Shown one piece after another: positions 1-8,869 of a stretch of DNA of 64,000 nucleotides. Source of the DNA: Bosea sp. Tri-49 (lineage in GTDB: Bacteria; Pseudomonadota; Alphaproteobacteria; Rhizobiales; Beijerinckiaceae). Position numbers and translations under genes: made by a program. Under the pieces are notes generated by a model. The model did no database searches, was not told the DNA's origin, and saw nothing but the letters and a program-made list of their open reading frames with translations. Numbering within the stretch: position 1 is the stretch's first letter; each line of letters starts with the position of its first letter. The DNA is taken from the NCBI RefSeq assembly GCF_003952665.1, contig NZ_CP017946.1, forward strand, positions 3,348,001 through 3,412,000. The letters are read 5' to 3'.

Positions 1-522
1 CCCGGCATTCCCACGGACGAGGCGACGACCATGGGCGCGATCGTCAGTGGGACGCAGCACGCCCGCATCCTCGATTTCATCGCCTCGGCCAAGGCCGAGG
101 GCGCCAGGCTGGTCTGCGGAGGTCGCGTGCCGGACGATCCCAGACTCGCCGGGGGTTTCTACATCGAGCCGACGATCTTCGCCGATGTGACGCCGCAGAT
201 GCGGATCGCGCGCGAGGAGATCTTCGGCCCGGTCCTCTCGGTCATGCCCTGGAGCGACGAGGCGCAGATGCTGGAGACGGTCAACAGCGTCGAATACGGG
301 CTGACTTGCTCGATCTGGACCAATGATCTCGTCAAGGCGCACCGCACCGCGCTGGCGGCGGAGGCCGGCTTCGTCTGGATCAACGAAGTCGCGAAACATT
401 TCCTGGGCACGCCCTTCGGAGGCTGGAAGCAGTCCGGCATCGGCCGCGAGGAGTGCCTCGGCGAGCTCATCGCCTTCACTCAGGAAAAGAACATCCATGT
501 CAGCCTGAAACTACCGAGCTGA
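1..522 (+). CDS. Aldehyde dehydrogenase family protein, C-terminal part (5' end outside window)
   Basis: The open frame runs in from the left edge, so only about the last 173 residues are visible. NAD(P)-dependent aldehyde dehydrogenases oxidise aldehydes to carboxylic acids. The fragment starts with the family motif GIPTDEATTMGAIVS and contains REEIFGPVLSV, a conserved stretch near the cofactor site; it ends with the usual GGWKQSGIGRE and LGELIAFTQ blocks. The catalytic Cys and Glu lie upstream of the window. A thiamine-diphosphate enzyme follows 77 bases later on the same strand, which would suit a decarboxylase followed by oxidation of the aldehyde product (inference). The substrate cannot be told from this part. 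Confidence 0.93.
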   Translation, partial: PGIPTDEATTMGAIVSGTQHARILDFIASAKAEGARLVCGGRVPDDPRLAGGFYIEPTIFADVTPQMRIAREEIFGPVLSVMPWSDEAQMLETVNSVEYGLTCSIWTNDLVKAHRTALAAEAGFVWINEVAKHFLGTPFGGWKQSGIGREECLGELIAFTQEKNIHVSLKLPS

Positions 523-599
523 CGCTTCAGGGACGGCCGGGACCGCTGCTTCCAGGCAGTCGGTCGCATCGTCGCTCTTAAACCGACCGGGGAAACGCC

Positions 600-2387
600 A
601 TGAACGACCTGACGCTGTCCGGTATCGATGTGCCCGTTGCGTCGAGCGACAATGGCATCTGGGGGAGCGACGTCGTCGCGCAGATGCTGCGCGCGCTCGA
701 CATCCCCTATCTCGCGCTGAACCCCGGCTCCAGCTTCCGCGGCCTGCACGACAGCCTCGTCAATCATCTCGGCAACCAGCAGCCACAGATGCTGCTGTGC
801 CTGCATGAGGAGCACGCCGTCGCGGTCGCCCATGGCTACGCCAAGGTGACGGGCAAGCCGATGGGCGTGATCCTGCACAGCAATGTCGGCCTGATGCACG
901 GTGTGATGGCGATCTACAATGCCTGGTGCGATCGCGTTCCGATGCTGATCCTCGGCGCGACCGGCCCCGTCGACGCAGCCGAGCGCAGGCCGTGGATCGA
1001 CTGGCTGCACACCGCCAAGGACCAGGGCGCCCTGATCCGGCCTTATGTGAAATGGGACGACCAGCCCGTCTCGGTGGCGGCCACGGTCGACGCGCTGATC
1101 CGCGCGACAAACCTCACGCGCAGTGCGCCGCAGGCCCCGACCTATGTCTGCCTCGATGTCTCGATGCAGGAGAAGCGGCTCGAGGAGATGCCGCCTCTCC
1201 CTGACCCGAAACGCTTCGCCGTCGCTTCGCCGAGCGTTCCGGCAGCCGCCGAGATCAGCCGAGTGGCGGAGCTGCTGCGGGACGCGAAGGCACCGCTCAT
1301 CCTGTTCGGCCGGATGTCGCGCTCGGAGGGCGATTGGGCCCGCCGTGTTGCGCTGGCCGAGCATCTCGGCGCTTCCGTGCTCACCGACATCAAGACCGCG
1401 GCCGTCTTCCCGACGGACCATCCTCTGCACGCAGCCAAGCCGTCCTTCTTCCTCGATGCCCAGGCGGTCGATGCCATCCGCGGCGCCGACGTCATCCTCG
1501 CCTTCGACTGGGTCGATCTCGGCGGTACCTTGCGCCAGGCCGATAGCGCCTCATCGGCCCGCGTGATCAGCGTCTCGCTGGATCACCATCTGCACAATGG
1601 CTGGAGCATGGACCATCAGGCCCTCGCGCCGGCCGATCTGCATCTCGCCGCCGATCCCGATGCGGCCATGCACCTGATCGCCGACGCATTGGGGGCCGGC
1701 CCCGGCACGGCCCCGGCCGTCCGCCCGACCTTGCCGGCGCTGGCCTTCGATGGCGAGCGCCCGCTGGACGTTGTTTCGCTCGCCGCGGCTATGGGCGAGG
1801 CCTTGCAGGATGAGGTGATCAGCCTGGTTCGCCTGCCGCTCGGCTGGGCCACCGAGGCCTGGCATTTCCGGCATCCGCTCGACTATCTTGGCATCGACGG
1901 TGGCGCCGGCATCGGCTCGGGGCCGGGCATGCTGATCGGCGCGGCGCTGGCGCTCAAGGGCTCGAGCCGGCTCCCGGTGGCGGTTCTGGGAGATGGCGAC
2001 ACCATGATGGCGGCCTCCGCTCTATGGACGGCGGCGCATTACAAGCTGCCCTTCGTCGCGATCGTCTCGAACAACCGCTCCTTCTACAATGACGAGATCC
2101 ATCAGGAGCGCGTCGCAAAGCAGCGCCAGCGTCCGGTCGAGAACAAGTGGATCGGCCAGCGCATCGACGAGCCCGATATCGATATCGCCGCCATCGCCAG
2201 GGCGCAGGGGCTGCTAGGCTTCGGCCCGGTCCGGACAGTCGCTGCCCTTCGCGACGCGGTGGCCGACGCCGTGAAGGCAGCCAAGGCCGGCGCGTCGGTA
2301 CTGATCGATGCCCGCGTCCTGCCCGGCTATAATCCGGCGATGGCGGCCGGCATGACGCGCCATGCCGGGCAAACGCCGAAGGACTGA
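600..2387 (+). CDS. Thiamine-diphosphate-dependent enzyme, acetolactate synthase/benzoylformate decarboxylase-like
   Basis: A 595-residue protein of the three-domain ThDP family. The N-terminal PYR domain carries the cofactor-activating Glu (about E70) in the block HEEHAVAVAHGYAK. The central domain follows at about residues 195-350. The C-terminal PP domain has the ThDP/Mg motif GDGD at about 464-467 with the paired Asn near 491-492 (SNNRSFYND). Family members decarboxylate 2-oxo acids or condense them. No small regulatory subunit gene lies beside it, which argues against a biosynthetic acetolactate synthase. The aldehyde dehydrogenase upstream suggests a catabolic 2-oxo acid to aldehyde to acid route; the substrate is unknown. 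Confidence 0.9.
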   Translation: MNDLTLSGIDVPVASSDNGIWGSDVVAQMLRALDIPYLALNPGSSFRGLHDSLVNHLGNQQPQMLLCLHEEHAVAVAHGYAKVTGKPMGVILHSNVGLMHGVMAIYNAWCDRVPMLILGATGPVDAAERRPWIDWLHTAKDQGALIRPYVKWDDQPVSVAATVDALIRATNLTRSAPQAPTYVCLDVSMQEKRLEEMPPLPDPKRFAVASPSVPAAAEISRVAELLRDAKAPLILFGRMSRSEGDWARRVALAEHLGASVLTDIKTAAVFPTDHPLHAAKPSFFLDAQAVDAIRGADVILAFDWVDLGGTLRQADSASSARVISVSLDHHLHNGWSMDHQALAPADLHLAADPDAAMHLIADALGAGPGTAPAVRPTLPALAFDGERPLDVVSLAAAMGEALQDEVISLVRLPLGWATEAWHFRHPLDYLGIDGGAGIGSGPGMLIGAALALKGSSRLPVAVLGDGDTMMAASALWTAAHYKLPFVAIVSNNRSFYNDEIHQERVAKQRQRPVENKWIGQRIDEPDIDIAAIARAQGLLGFGPVRTVAALRDAVADAVKAAKAGASVLIDARVLPGYNPAMAAGMTRHAGQTPKD

Positions 2388-2400
2388 GCGCCAGGGCTGT

Positions 2401-2907
2401 TCAGGCGGCTCCGGCAGGGTCAGCGACGTCCGGCACATCGGCGAGATTGCGCTGGACTGCGGCGAGATAGCCGAGAAAACGGGCCTGATCCTCTGGCGTG
2501 AAACCGGCGGTCGCCTGCTGGACCACTTCCTGCGCCATCGGCAAGAGTTCGGCCCTGAGAGCGTGGCCCTTCGGCGTCAGCAGCACGTGCAACTTTCGCC
2601 TGTCATGCAGGTCGCGTTCGCGGCTGATCAGCCCGGCCTTCTCCATGGCGGTGAGTGCAGCGAGCGTCGTCGGCTCCATCGTGCCGATGCGGCGGGACAG
2701 CTCGCGCTGCGTCAATCCGTCCTCCTGCCAGAGGGCCCGCAGGAAATACCACATGCCCGTAGTGACGCCGTGCGGCTCGATCTTACTCTGCAGGTAGCGC
2801 TGTGTTGCGCGGTTCGCCATCCGCAGCTGGTAGCCGACACTGCTTTCGAACGGCAGGTCGTCCAGCGCTCCGGCCCGCCCAACGTTTTCGTCCCCTGTCG
2901 TCGCCAC
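2401..2907 (-). CDS. MarR-family transcriptional regulator
   Basis: A 168-residue winged-helix regulator. The helix-turn-helix and wing lie at about residues 50-120: LTQRELSRRIGTMEPTTLAA is the recognition region and RERDLHDRRKLHVLLTPKG is the wing, with the typical D-x-R-x-x-x-L pattern. It is convergent with the ThDP enzyme gene, whose stop is only 13 bases away, and divergent from the ABC transporter operon starting at 3188. MarR proteins usually repress neighbouring genes and respond to small aromatic or phenolic ligands. Control of the adjacent transporter or of the ThDP/ALDH pair is plausible but inferred. Confidence 0.9.
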   Translation of the reverse strand: MATTGDENVGRAGALDDLPFESSVGYQLRMANRATQRYLQSKIEPHGVTTGMWYFLRALWQEDGLTQRELSRRIGTMEPTTLAALTAMEKAGLISRERDLHDRRKLHVLLTPKGHALRAELLPMAQEVVQQATAGFTPEDQARFLGYLAAVQRNLADVPDVADPAGAA

Positions 2908-3187
2908 GATCGTTCACGCCTCCGAGGCCAGTATAGGCCGCAACCGCGCTCTCGATAGCGCCCGCACCCGCCCATCCTGAAAAGTTTGACTGGCCAAGCA
3001 AGATAATCTTGGACCTTGCCCGCGCCGCCTCACTAACGTGGCGACTGCGTAGGCCGCGAACTGAAGCGAAGACGGCCGCGCGAGGGAAGGATGACATGCC
3101 GCCGACTCAGTCGGGCCTCGACCGCTCCGGGCGCGTCCGCACTGCGCGCCATCCAGCTGCCGTCGCAGCTCGGCGAGGGTTGGAGCG

Positions 3188-4072
3188 ATGAGCGACGGCC
3201 AGCCAAGGGATGAGCGCTCAATGCCCGCTTCGGCCGCCAAACTGCGTCTAGCCGAGACCGTGAAAGAGGCCGACCTGGTCATCGACGGCGTGACGATGCG
3301 CTTCGAGACGCGCGAGGGCGCCATCATCGCCGTCGACGATATGTCGTTCTCGGTCGAGCGCGGCGAGTTCGTCTCGATCATCGGGCCGTCGGGATGCGGC
3401 AAGTCGACCGTGTTCAACATTCTGGGCGGGCTGGTCCGCGGCTATGAGGGCAAGGTCAGCGTCGGCGGCGACGTGATTTCGGGCCCACATCCCTCGATCG
3501 GCATGGTCTTCCAGGAGGAATCGACCTTTCCCTGGCGGACTGTGCTCGACAACGTCGCCTTCCCGCTCGAGGTCAAGGGCGTGCGCAAGGCCGAGCGACA
3601 TGAGGCGGCACGGCACTTCATCGACATGGTCGGCCTGAACGGCTTCGAGCAGCGTTACCCGGCCGAACTATCGGGCGGCATGCGCCAGCGCGTCGCCATC
3701 GCCCGCACATTGGTGTTCGAGCCCAAGATCCTGCTGATGGACGAACCCTTCGCCGCGCTGGATGAGCAGACCCGCCTGCTGCTCGGCGACAAGGTCCTGA
3801 AAATTCAGGAGACGCTGAAGCAGACCACCCTGCTGATCACCCACAATATCACCGAGGCCGTGCAGCTCTCCGACCGGGTCATCATCATGACGTTCCGCCC
3901 CGGCAAGGTGAAGCGCATCGTCGACATCCGCCTGCCGCGGCCGCGCACCGGCGACGTCGTCGGCAGCGAGGCTTTCGGCCGCCATGTCGCCGAGATCTGG
4001 AACGATCTGCGCGAGGAGGCCTCGCGCGGCATGGCCGAATCCGAGGCGGGCGCCCGCCGCCGGAAGGGCTGA
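3188..4072 (+). CDS. ABC importer ATP-binding protein (nitrate/sulfonate/taurine type)
   Basis: A 294-residue ATPase of the SsuB/TauB/NrtD family that would power uptake from the periplasm. All nucleotide motifs are intact: Walker A GPSGCGKST near residue 68, Q-loop VFQEESTFPW, signature LSGGMRQR near 161, Walker B ILLMDEPFAALD near 181, and switch His in LLITHNITEAV. The permease gene starts 4 bases after its stop, so the two are probably translated together. It is the only ATPase in this locus and may also serve the second permease and binding proteins at 5959-8869 (inference). Substrate unknown. Confidence 0.93.
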   Translation: MSDGQPRDERSMPASAAKLRLAETVKEADLVIDGVTMRFETREGAIIAVDDMSFSVERGEFVSIIGPSGCGKSTVFNILGGLVRGYEGKVSVGGDVISGPHPSIGMVFQEESTFPWRTVLDNVAFPLEVKGVRKAERHEAARHFIDMVGLNGFEQRYPAELSGGMRQRVAIARTLVFEPKILLMDEPFAALDEQTRLLLGDKVLKIQETLKQTTLLITHNITEAVQLSDRVIIMTFRPGKVKRIVDIRLPRPRTGDVVGSEAFGRHVAEIWNDLREEASRGMAESEAGARRRKG

Positions 4073-4075
4073 ACC

Positions 4076-4831
4076 ATGCGGCTCGCCGGAATTCCGCCTC
4101 TCGCGATCGGCTTCGCCACGGTCGGCCTCGCTCTGGGAGTGGTCGAGGTTCTCCTGCTGCTTGGCCTCCTGAACCGGTTCGTGATCCCGTTGCCTTCGGC
4201 CGTGCTCGGCAGCTTCGGCCGGTTGTTCGCCGAGGAACAGTTGCTGGAGCGGTTGATGATGACGGGGAGCGAGGCGCTGGCCGCGAGCGTCCTCGTCGCC
4301 ATCGTCGGCGTCTCGCTCGGCGTGCTGCTCTACAAGGTTCGGATCCTCGCGCTCGCAACCGAGCCCTGGGTCGCCGCAGTGGCCGCTGCGCCCGTGGTGC
4401 TGGCCTATCCGCTTTTCCTCGTCATCTTCGGGCGCAGCGCGGCCACGATCATCGCCATGGGCTTCGTGGCTGGCCTCGCTCCGGTCATCCTCAAGACGCT
4501 GGAAGGGCTGAAGGGCGTCAGGAAGAGCCTGATCAATGTCGGGCTGAGCTATAATCTCACGCCTTCGCAGCAGTTCTGGAAGATAGAATTCCCCGCCGCC
4601 ATACCGACGATCTTCGTCGGCGTTCGCCTCGGGCTCGTCTTCGCGCTGATCAACCTGATCGGCGTCGAGTTCCTGATCAATTTCGGTGGGCTCGGCCAGC
4701 TGATCAACGATCTCGCGGAACGCTACGACCTCGCCGGCGTCTTCGCGACGATCGTCTTCGTCATTCTTGTCAGCGTCGTCATTTTCGCGGCACTCGAGCG
4801 CATGGAACGCTGGTTCCGGCCGGGTCGCTAG
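4076..4831 (+). CDS. ABC importer permease (SsuC/TauC-like)
   Basis: A 251-residue inner-membrane protein with about six hydrophobic segments (first at about residues 8-30). The cytoplasmic coupling loop with the EAA-like pattern lies around residues 145-190, including the stretch around GLKGVRKSLINVGLSY. It belongs to the BPD_transp_1 family found with sulfonate, nitrate and taurine importers. It lies directly behind the ATPase gene. A second permease of the same family is encoded at 8057-8869, so the transporter may be a heterodimer or there may be two systems sharing one ATPase. Confidence 0.9.
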   Translation: MRLAGIPPLAIGFATVGLALGVVEVLLLLGLLNRFVIPLPSAVLGSFGRLFAEEQLLERLMMTGSEALAASVLVAIVGVSLGVLLYKVRILALATEPWVAAVAAAPVVLAYPLFLVIFGRSAATIIAMGFVAGLAPVILKTLEGLKGVRKSLINVGLSYNLTPSQQFWKIEFPAAIPTIFVGVRLGLVFALINLIGVEFLINFGGLGQLINDLAERYDLAGVFATIVFVILVSVVIFAALERMERWFRPGR

Positions 4832-4907
4832 CGGCCAGGCCGCGCCTTGTCGCGACTGCTGAAGCGCCGCATGATGGCCTCCAACAAGACATGCCCGGGA
4901 GGCCGCG

Positions 4908-5837
4908 ATCAATCTCCGCCAGCTTCGATATTTCGTCGGGATCGCCGAAGTCGGGAACATCACCAAGGCAGCGGAGCAGCTCAACGTCGCGCAACCTGCG
5001 CTGGGCCTGCAGATCCGGCAGCTCGAGCAGAACCTCCAGACCGAACTTCTGCTGCGCCATTCGCGCGGCGTCGTGCTGACGCAGGCTGGAGAGCTGCTGC
5101 TGGAGCGCGCAAGACGCATCCTGAAGGAGGTCGAGGACGCCAGGCGCGATGTTCGGGCATTGTCCGGGAACGATCAGGAAATGCTGACGATGGGGCTGAC
5201 GCCGAGCATCATGCTCCAGCTCGGCCCCGACTTGCTGATCGACGCCAAGAACAAGATGCCCTCGGTCTCGCTCAGCCTGGTCGAGGAGCTGAGCCACGGC
5301 CTCATCGCCGCGATGGAGCGCGGCGAGCTGAACGCGGCCTTCGCCTATGGCATCGACCAGCCGCGCCCGGGCATCGAACGGACGGCCCTGTTCGAAGAGG
5401 AGCTGGTGCTCATCCGGCCGATCGCCGACGGGCCGCTGCCGGAGACGGTGACCCTGGCCGAGGCCCTGAGCCACGACCTCGTGCAGGCCGGCGAGCGCGA
5501 CATGGTCCAGCAACTGCTCAAGGCCGCTGCCGAGAAATTCTCGCTGCCGCTGCGCATCGTCTACGAAGCGCAATCCATTCCGGCGATGCGCGCTCTCGTG
5601 GTGCGCGGCGCGGCGGCGAGCGTCATACCCTATGGCACGGCGATCGAGGAGCTGCGCGCCGGCAAGCTCGCCATGCAGCGCATCTCGGACCAGCCGCCGA
5701 AGCGGACGCTCTACCTGATCAGGCCCGGCAACGCACCGGCTTTCCGCCAGCAGGAGGCGGTCGATCGTTTCTTCGCCTCGGTCACCGAACACCTGCTGGA
5801 ATCGCTGGGCTCGCTCGCCCGTCGCGTCGGCTCCTGA
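4908..5837 (+). CDS. LysR-family transcriptional regulator with a non-ATG (ATC) start
   Basis: The frame encodes a full LysR regulator of about 309 residues. The N-terminal HTH begins INLRQLRYFVGIAEVGNIT and continues through AAEQLNVAQPALGLQIRQLE; the effector-binding domain follows at about residues 90-300. The frame is closed upstream by a stop at 4872-4874 and has no ATG, GTG or TTG before the HTH. The codon where Met is expected is ATC at 4908, with a good ribosome binding site, GGGAGG at 4897-4902, five bases before it. The next usable codon, GTG at 5073, would delete the HTH. Either ATC is used, or an ATG has mutated and the gene is weak or dead. It sits between two parts of an ABC import locus that it probably controls. 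Confidence 0.8.
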   Translation: MNLRQLRYFVGIAEVGNITKAAEQLNVAQPALGLQIRQLEQNLQTELLLRHSRGVVLTQAGELLLERARRILKEVEDARRDVRALSGNDQEMLTMGLTPSIMLQLGPDLLIDAKNKMPSVSLSLVEELSHGLIAAMERGELNAAFAYGIDQPRPGIERTALFEEELVLIRPIADGPLPETVTLAEALSHDLVQAGERDMVQQLLKAAAEKFSLPLRIVYEAQSIPAMRALVVRGAAASVIPYGTAIEELRAGKLAMQRISDQPPKRTLYLIRPGNAPAFRQQEAVDRFFASVTEHLLESLGSLARRVGS

Positions 5838-5958
5838 ACTGCCTGCCATACGGCCTGCGTCTTGTTCTCATTTCGCGGAAGTCTTTGTGCCCTCCGCCGG
5901 CGCGGCGCACTCTGCCGCAAAATGATGGCGCGCCCGACGTGCCGGCCGGGAGGAATGC

Positions 5959-6951
5959 GTGTCCGATCTGCGCCTGTCCATCGCCATCGGCGACTATGAT
6001 CGCAATCGCCCCCTGCTCGACGGCGCGGTCCAGATCGACGGCGTCGACCCCGTCTTCATGAAGCTGGTGCCGGAGGAAATCTTCTTCCGTGCCTTCCGTC
6101 ATGCCGAGTTCGACGTCTGCGAGGCCTCGCTGTCGAGCTTCACTCTCAAGACGGCGCGTGGCGACAGCCCTTATGTCGGCGTTCCCGCCTTCCTGTCGCG
6201 CGCCTTCCGCCACACCGGCATCTTCATCAGGACCGACCGCGGCATCGCTCGTCCCGAGGATCTCAGGGGCAAGCGCATCGGCTGCCCGGAATATCAGCTC
6301 ACGGCTTGCGTCTGGATCCGCGCGATCCTCGAAAACGACTATGGCGTGAAGCCTAGCGAGGCGACCTGGGTTCGTGGCGGCCTGGAGCAGCCGGGCCGCG
6401 CCGAGAAGATCAGCATCGAGCTGCCGCCGGAGATCACGGTCGTGCAAGCGCCGGCCGACCGCTCGCTCAACGAGATGCTGATGGACGGCGAGATCGATGC
6501 CTATATCGGGCCGCGGTCACCACCGGCCTTCGAGGCAGGGCACCCCAAGATCGCGCGCCTGTTCCCGGACCCGACCGCTGCCGCGTCAGACTACTATCGG
6601 CGCACCCGCATCTTTCCGATCATGCATGTGCTGTGCGTACGGCGCAGTATCGTCGAGACCCAGCCCTGGCTGCCGGCCGCCTTGCTGAAAGCCTTCGAGC
6701 AGTCCAAGGCCGCGGCTCTCGCCAAGCTCACGGACACCTCCGCCACCAAGATCACGCTGCCTTTCGTCGAGGAGCAGTTGCAGGCGGCACGCAGCCTGAT
6801 GGGCCAGGATTTCTGGTCCTATGGTGTCGGCCCCAACCGCCACGCGTTGGAAGCGTTCCTTCAGGCCCATCATAGCCAGGGACTGTCCTCGCGGCGGCTT
6901 TCGGTCGAGGAGCTCTTTCATTCCAGCACGCTGGAGGCCTTCAAGATCTGA
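5959..6951 (+). CDS. Periplasmic-binding-like protein of the 4,5-dihydroxyphthalate decarboxylase/NMT1-like family
   Basis: A 330-residue protein starting at a GTG with the ribosome binding site GGGAGGA 5 bases upstream. It opens directly with LRLSIAIGDYDRNRPLLDG and has no signal peptide. The fold is the two-lobed type II binding-protein fold; GKRIGCPEYQLTACVWIR and EIDAYIGPRSPPAF are typical of proteins annotated as 4,5-dihydroxyphthalate decarboxylase or as NMT1-like ABC binding proteins. Lying between a LysR gene and a classical binding protein, it could be an enzyme on the imported compound or a binding protein. The missing export signal favours a cytoplasmic role, but this is not settled. 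Confidence 0.8.
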   Translation: MSDLRLSIAIGDYDRNRPLLDGAVQIDGVDPVFMKLVPEEIFFRAFRHAEFDVCEASLSSFTLKTARGDSPYVGVPAFLSRAFRHTGIFIRTDRGIARPEDLRGKRIGCPEYQLTACVWIRAILENDYGVKPSEATWVRGGLEQPGRAEKISIELPPEITVVQAPADRSLNEMLMDGEIDAYIGPRSPPAFEAGHPKIARLFPDPTAAASDYYRRTRIFPIMHVLCVRRSIVETQPWLPAALLKAFEQSKAAALAKLTDTSATKITLPFVEEQLQAARSLMGQDFWSYGVGPNRHALEAFLQAHHSQGLSSRRLSVEELFHSSTLEAFKI

Positions 6952-7048
6952 GGGAGCCGAACAATCTCCAGAGTTTCCACTTCGCCACAGAAGCGAAGGC
7001 AAGACGACGAAGGCCAGCCGCACCGAGCTGGCGCCAGGGGAGGACAGG

Positions 7049-8014
7049 ATGACGACATTCAAGACGGTCATGTCGACGCTTGCGGCACTCGGCTTCGCGC
7101 TCTCGATCGCGCAGGACGCTGCCGCCCAGGACAAGCTCAAGCTGGCGATCGGCCAGCGCGGCAACTGGGATACCTCGGTGTCGGAAGTCGGCACGAGGCT
7201 CGGCATCTTCAAGAAGCACAATCTCGAGCTCGAGATGCTCTACACCCAGGGCGGCGGCGAGACCCAGCAGGCGGTGCTCTCCAACAGCGTCGACATCGGC
7301 GTCGCCGGCGGCATCATGGGCGCGCTCTCGGCCTATTCGAAGGGCGCGCCGATCCGCATCATGGGCGCGGAGACCACCGGGGCGAAGGATCTTTACTGGT
7401 ATGTCAAAAGCGACTCTCCGGTGAAGGCGCTCAAGGACCTGCAGAACCATACGGTTTCGTTCTCGACCAATGGCTCGTCGACCCATGGCGTCGTCAACGC
7501 CTTCATCAAGGAGAACAGCCTCAAGATCCGGCCGACCGCGACCGGGGGCCCGGCGCCGACGCTGACCCAGGTGATGTCCGGCCAGATCGATGTCGGCTGG
7601 GCTGCGCCGCCCTTCGGCCTGCCGCAACTCGATAAGGGCGAGATCCGCGTCGTCGCAACCGGTAACGACACCCAGGCCTTCAAGAGCCAGACGGTCCGCC
7701 TGCTGATCACCAACACCAGCGCGCTCCAGAACAAGAAGGCCGTGATCGATCGCTACATGGCCGCCTACCGCGAGACCATCGACGCAATGTATTCCAGCGA
7801 CGCGGCAATCAAGGCCTATGCCGATTTCGTCGGGATTCCGGAGGCCATCGCCAGGCGCACGCGGGATGATTTCTTCCCGAAGGAAGCACTCGACCCCGAC
7901 AAGATCGTTGGGCTGGACACTATCGTTCCCGACGCGGTGGCGCTCAAATATACGGCCCAGCCGCTGACCAAGGAACAGCTCGCCGAGCTGATCCAGATTC
8001 CGCCGCGCAAATGA
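7049..8014 (+). CDS. ABC importer periplasmic substrate-binding protein (NMT1/TauA-like)
   Basis: The start chosen is ATG 7049, preceded by GGGGAGGA at 7037-7044; longer frames lack such a site. The 321-residue product has a cleavable signal peptide (about residues 1-26, ending AQDAAAQ) followed by a type II binding-protein fold: LKLAIGQRGNWDTSVSEVG, then VDIGVAGGIMGALSAYSKG, which lines the ligand cleft in this family. It precedes a permease gene (8057) by 43 bases and probably forms one importer with it and the ATPase at 3188. Substrates in the family include sulfonates, taurine, nitrate and aromatic acids; nothing here decides which. Confidence 0.9.
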   Translation: MTTFKTVMSTLAALGFALSIAQDAAAQDKLKLAIGQRGNWDTSVSEVGTRLGIFKKHNLELEMLYTQGGGETQQAVLSNSVDIGVAGGIMGALSAYSKGAPIRIMGAETTGAKDLYWYVKSDSPVKALKDLQNHTVSFSTNGSSTHGVVNAFIKENSLKIRPTATGGPAPTLTQVMSGQIDVGWAAPPFGLPQLDKGEIRVVATGNDTQAFKSQTVRLLITNTSALQNKKAVIDRYMAAYRETIDAMYSSDAAIKAYADFVGIPEAIARRTRDDFFPKEALDPDKIVGLDTIVPDAVALKYTAQPLTKEQLAELIQIPPRK

Positions 8015-8056
8015 GCCGGCGCATCGACGGCCTCGTCTACCCGGAGTGACGGCGCG

Positions 8057-8869
8057 ATGACGACAACAACGCTTGGCCGGACGGAAACTCGCCCGGCGAA
8101 GATGGACCAGGCACGCGCCGTGCTGATCACGCGGATCGGCATCGTCGTGGTACTTCTGGCGATCTGGGAGATCGCAGCGCGCTCGGGATTGCTCTACCGC
8201 GACGTCGTGCCGTCGCTGCTACTCATCCTACGCGCGCTCGCCCATCTCCTGGTCGAGCCGACCTTCTATGCCAATCTCGGCGTCACCGCCGGCGAGGTCG
8301 CGCTCGCGATCCTCATCGGCGGCGGCGGTGGGGTCGCGGTCGGCATTCTGCTCGGGACGAACCGCTTCCTGCAGCGTGCCTATGAACCGCTGCTGCACTA
8401 TCTCGGGCCGACCCCGAAGATCATCTTCTTTCCGCTGCTGATCATGTGGTTCGGCGTCGGGCCGGGTTCCAAGGTCGCGATGGGGGCGCTGTCCTCGTTC
8501 TTTCCGGTCGCGATCAGTGTCGCCGCGGCGATGCGCGAGATCGACACCGTGCTCATCCGGGTCGGCCTCAGCTTCAGGCTCAATGTTGGGCAGATGATTT
8601 CCAAGATCTACCTTCCGGCGATGCGCGCTCCGGTCATCAACGGTCTGCGCATCGGGCTCGGCGTCGCCATCATCGGCACGCTGCTGGCCGAGACCAAGCT
8701 CGCCAATCAGGGGCTCGGCTACGCGGTGATCCAGACCTATGCGACCTTCGACATGCCGCGCATGTACGCGCTGCTGATCGTCGTCTTCCTGCTGGCCGTC
8801 GGCGTGAATGTGATCCTCGGACGCTACACGGAGCTGCCCGGCACCAGGCGCCCCTCGGATGCGCACTGA
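8057..8869 (+). CDS. ABC importer permease (SsuC/TauC-like), second copy
   Basis: A 270-residue inner-membrane permease of the BPD_transp_1 family with about six membrane segments (first at about residues 23-42) and the cytoplasmic coupling region around AAAMREIDTVLIRVGLSF. It is not a close repeat of the permease at 4076. It follows a binding-protein gene, and its stop overlaps the start of the DMT transporter gene by 11 bases, suggesting one transcript from 5959 or 7049 to 9800. It needs an ATPase partner; the only complete one nearby is at 3188-4072. Confidence 0.9.
   Translation: MTTTTLGRTETRPAKMDQARAVLITRIGIVVVLLAIWEIAARSGLLYRDVVPSLLLILRALAHLLVEPTFYANLGVTAGEVALAILIGGGGGVAVGILLGTNRFLQRAYEPLLHYLGPTPKIIFFPLLIMWFGVGPGSKVAMGALSSFFPVAISVAAAMREIDTVLIRVGLSFRLNVGQMISKIYLPAMRAPVINGLRIGLGVAIIGTLLAETKLANQGLGYAVIQTYATFDMPRMYALLIVVFLLAVGVNVILGRYTELPGTRRPSDAH

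Noticed and set aside
480..1430. Long minus-strand frame opposite the ThDP enzyme gene
   Set aside because: Low-complexity Arg/His/Asp-rich translation, typical antisense shadow at high GC.
3009..3191. Small plus-strand frame ahead of the first ABC ATPase gene
   Set aside because: No ribosome binding site and no homology pattern; overlaps the likely leader.
3668..5119. A 483-codon minus-strand frame opposite the ABC genes
   Set aside because: Composition is that of an antisense shadow (Glu/Asp/Arg-rich, no domain); the plus-strand genes have full motifs.
4847..6061. A 404-codon frame over the LysR gene
   Set aside because: It is Arg/Gly/Pro-rich without any family motif and overlaps the true LysR frame; a high-GC shadow.
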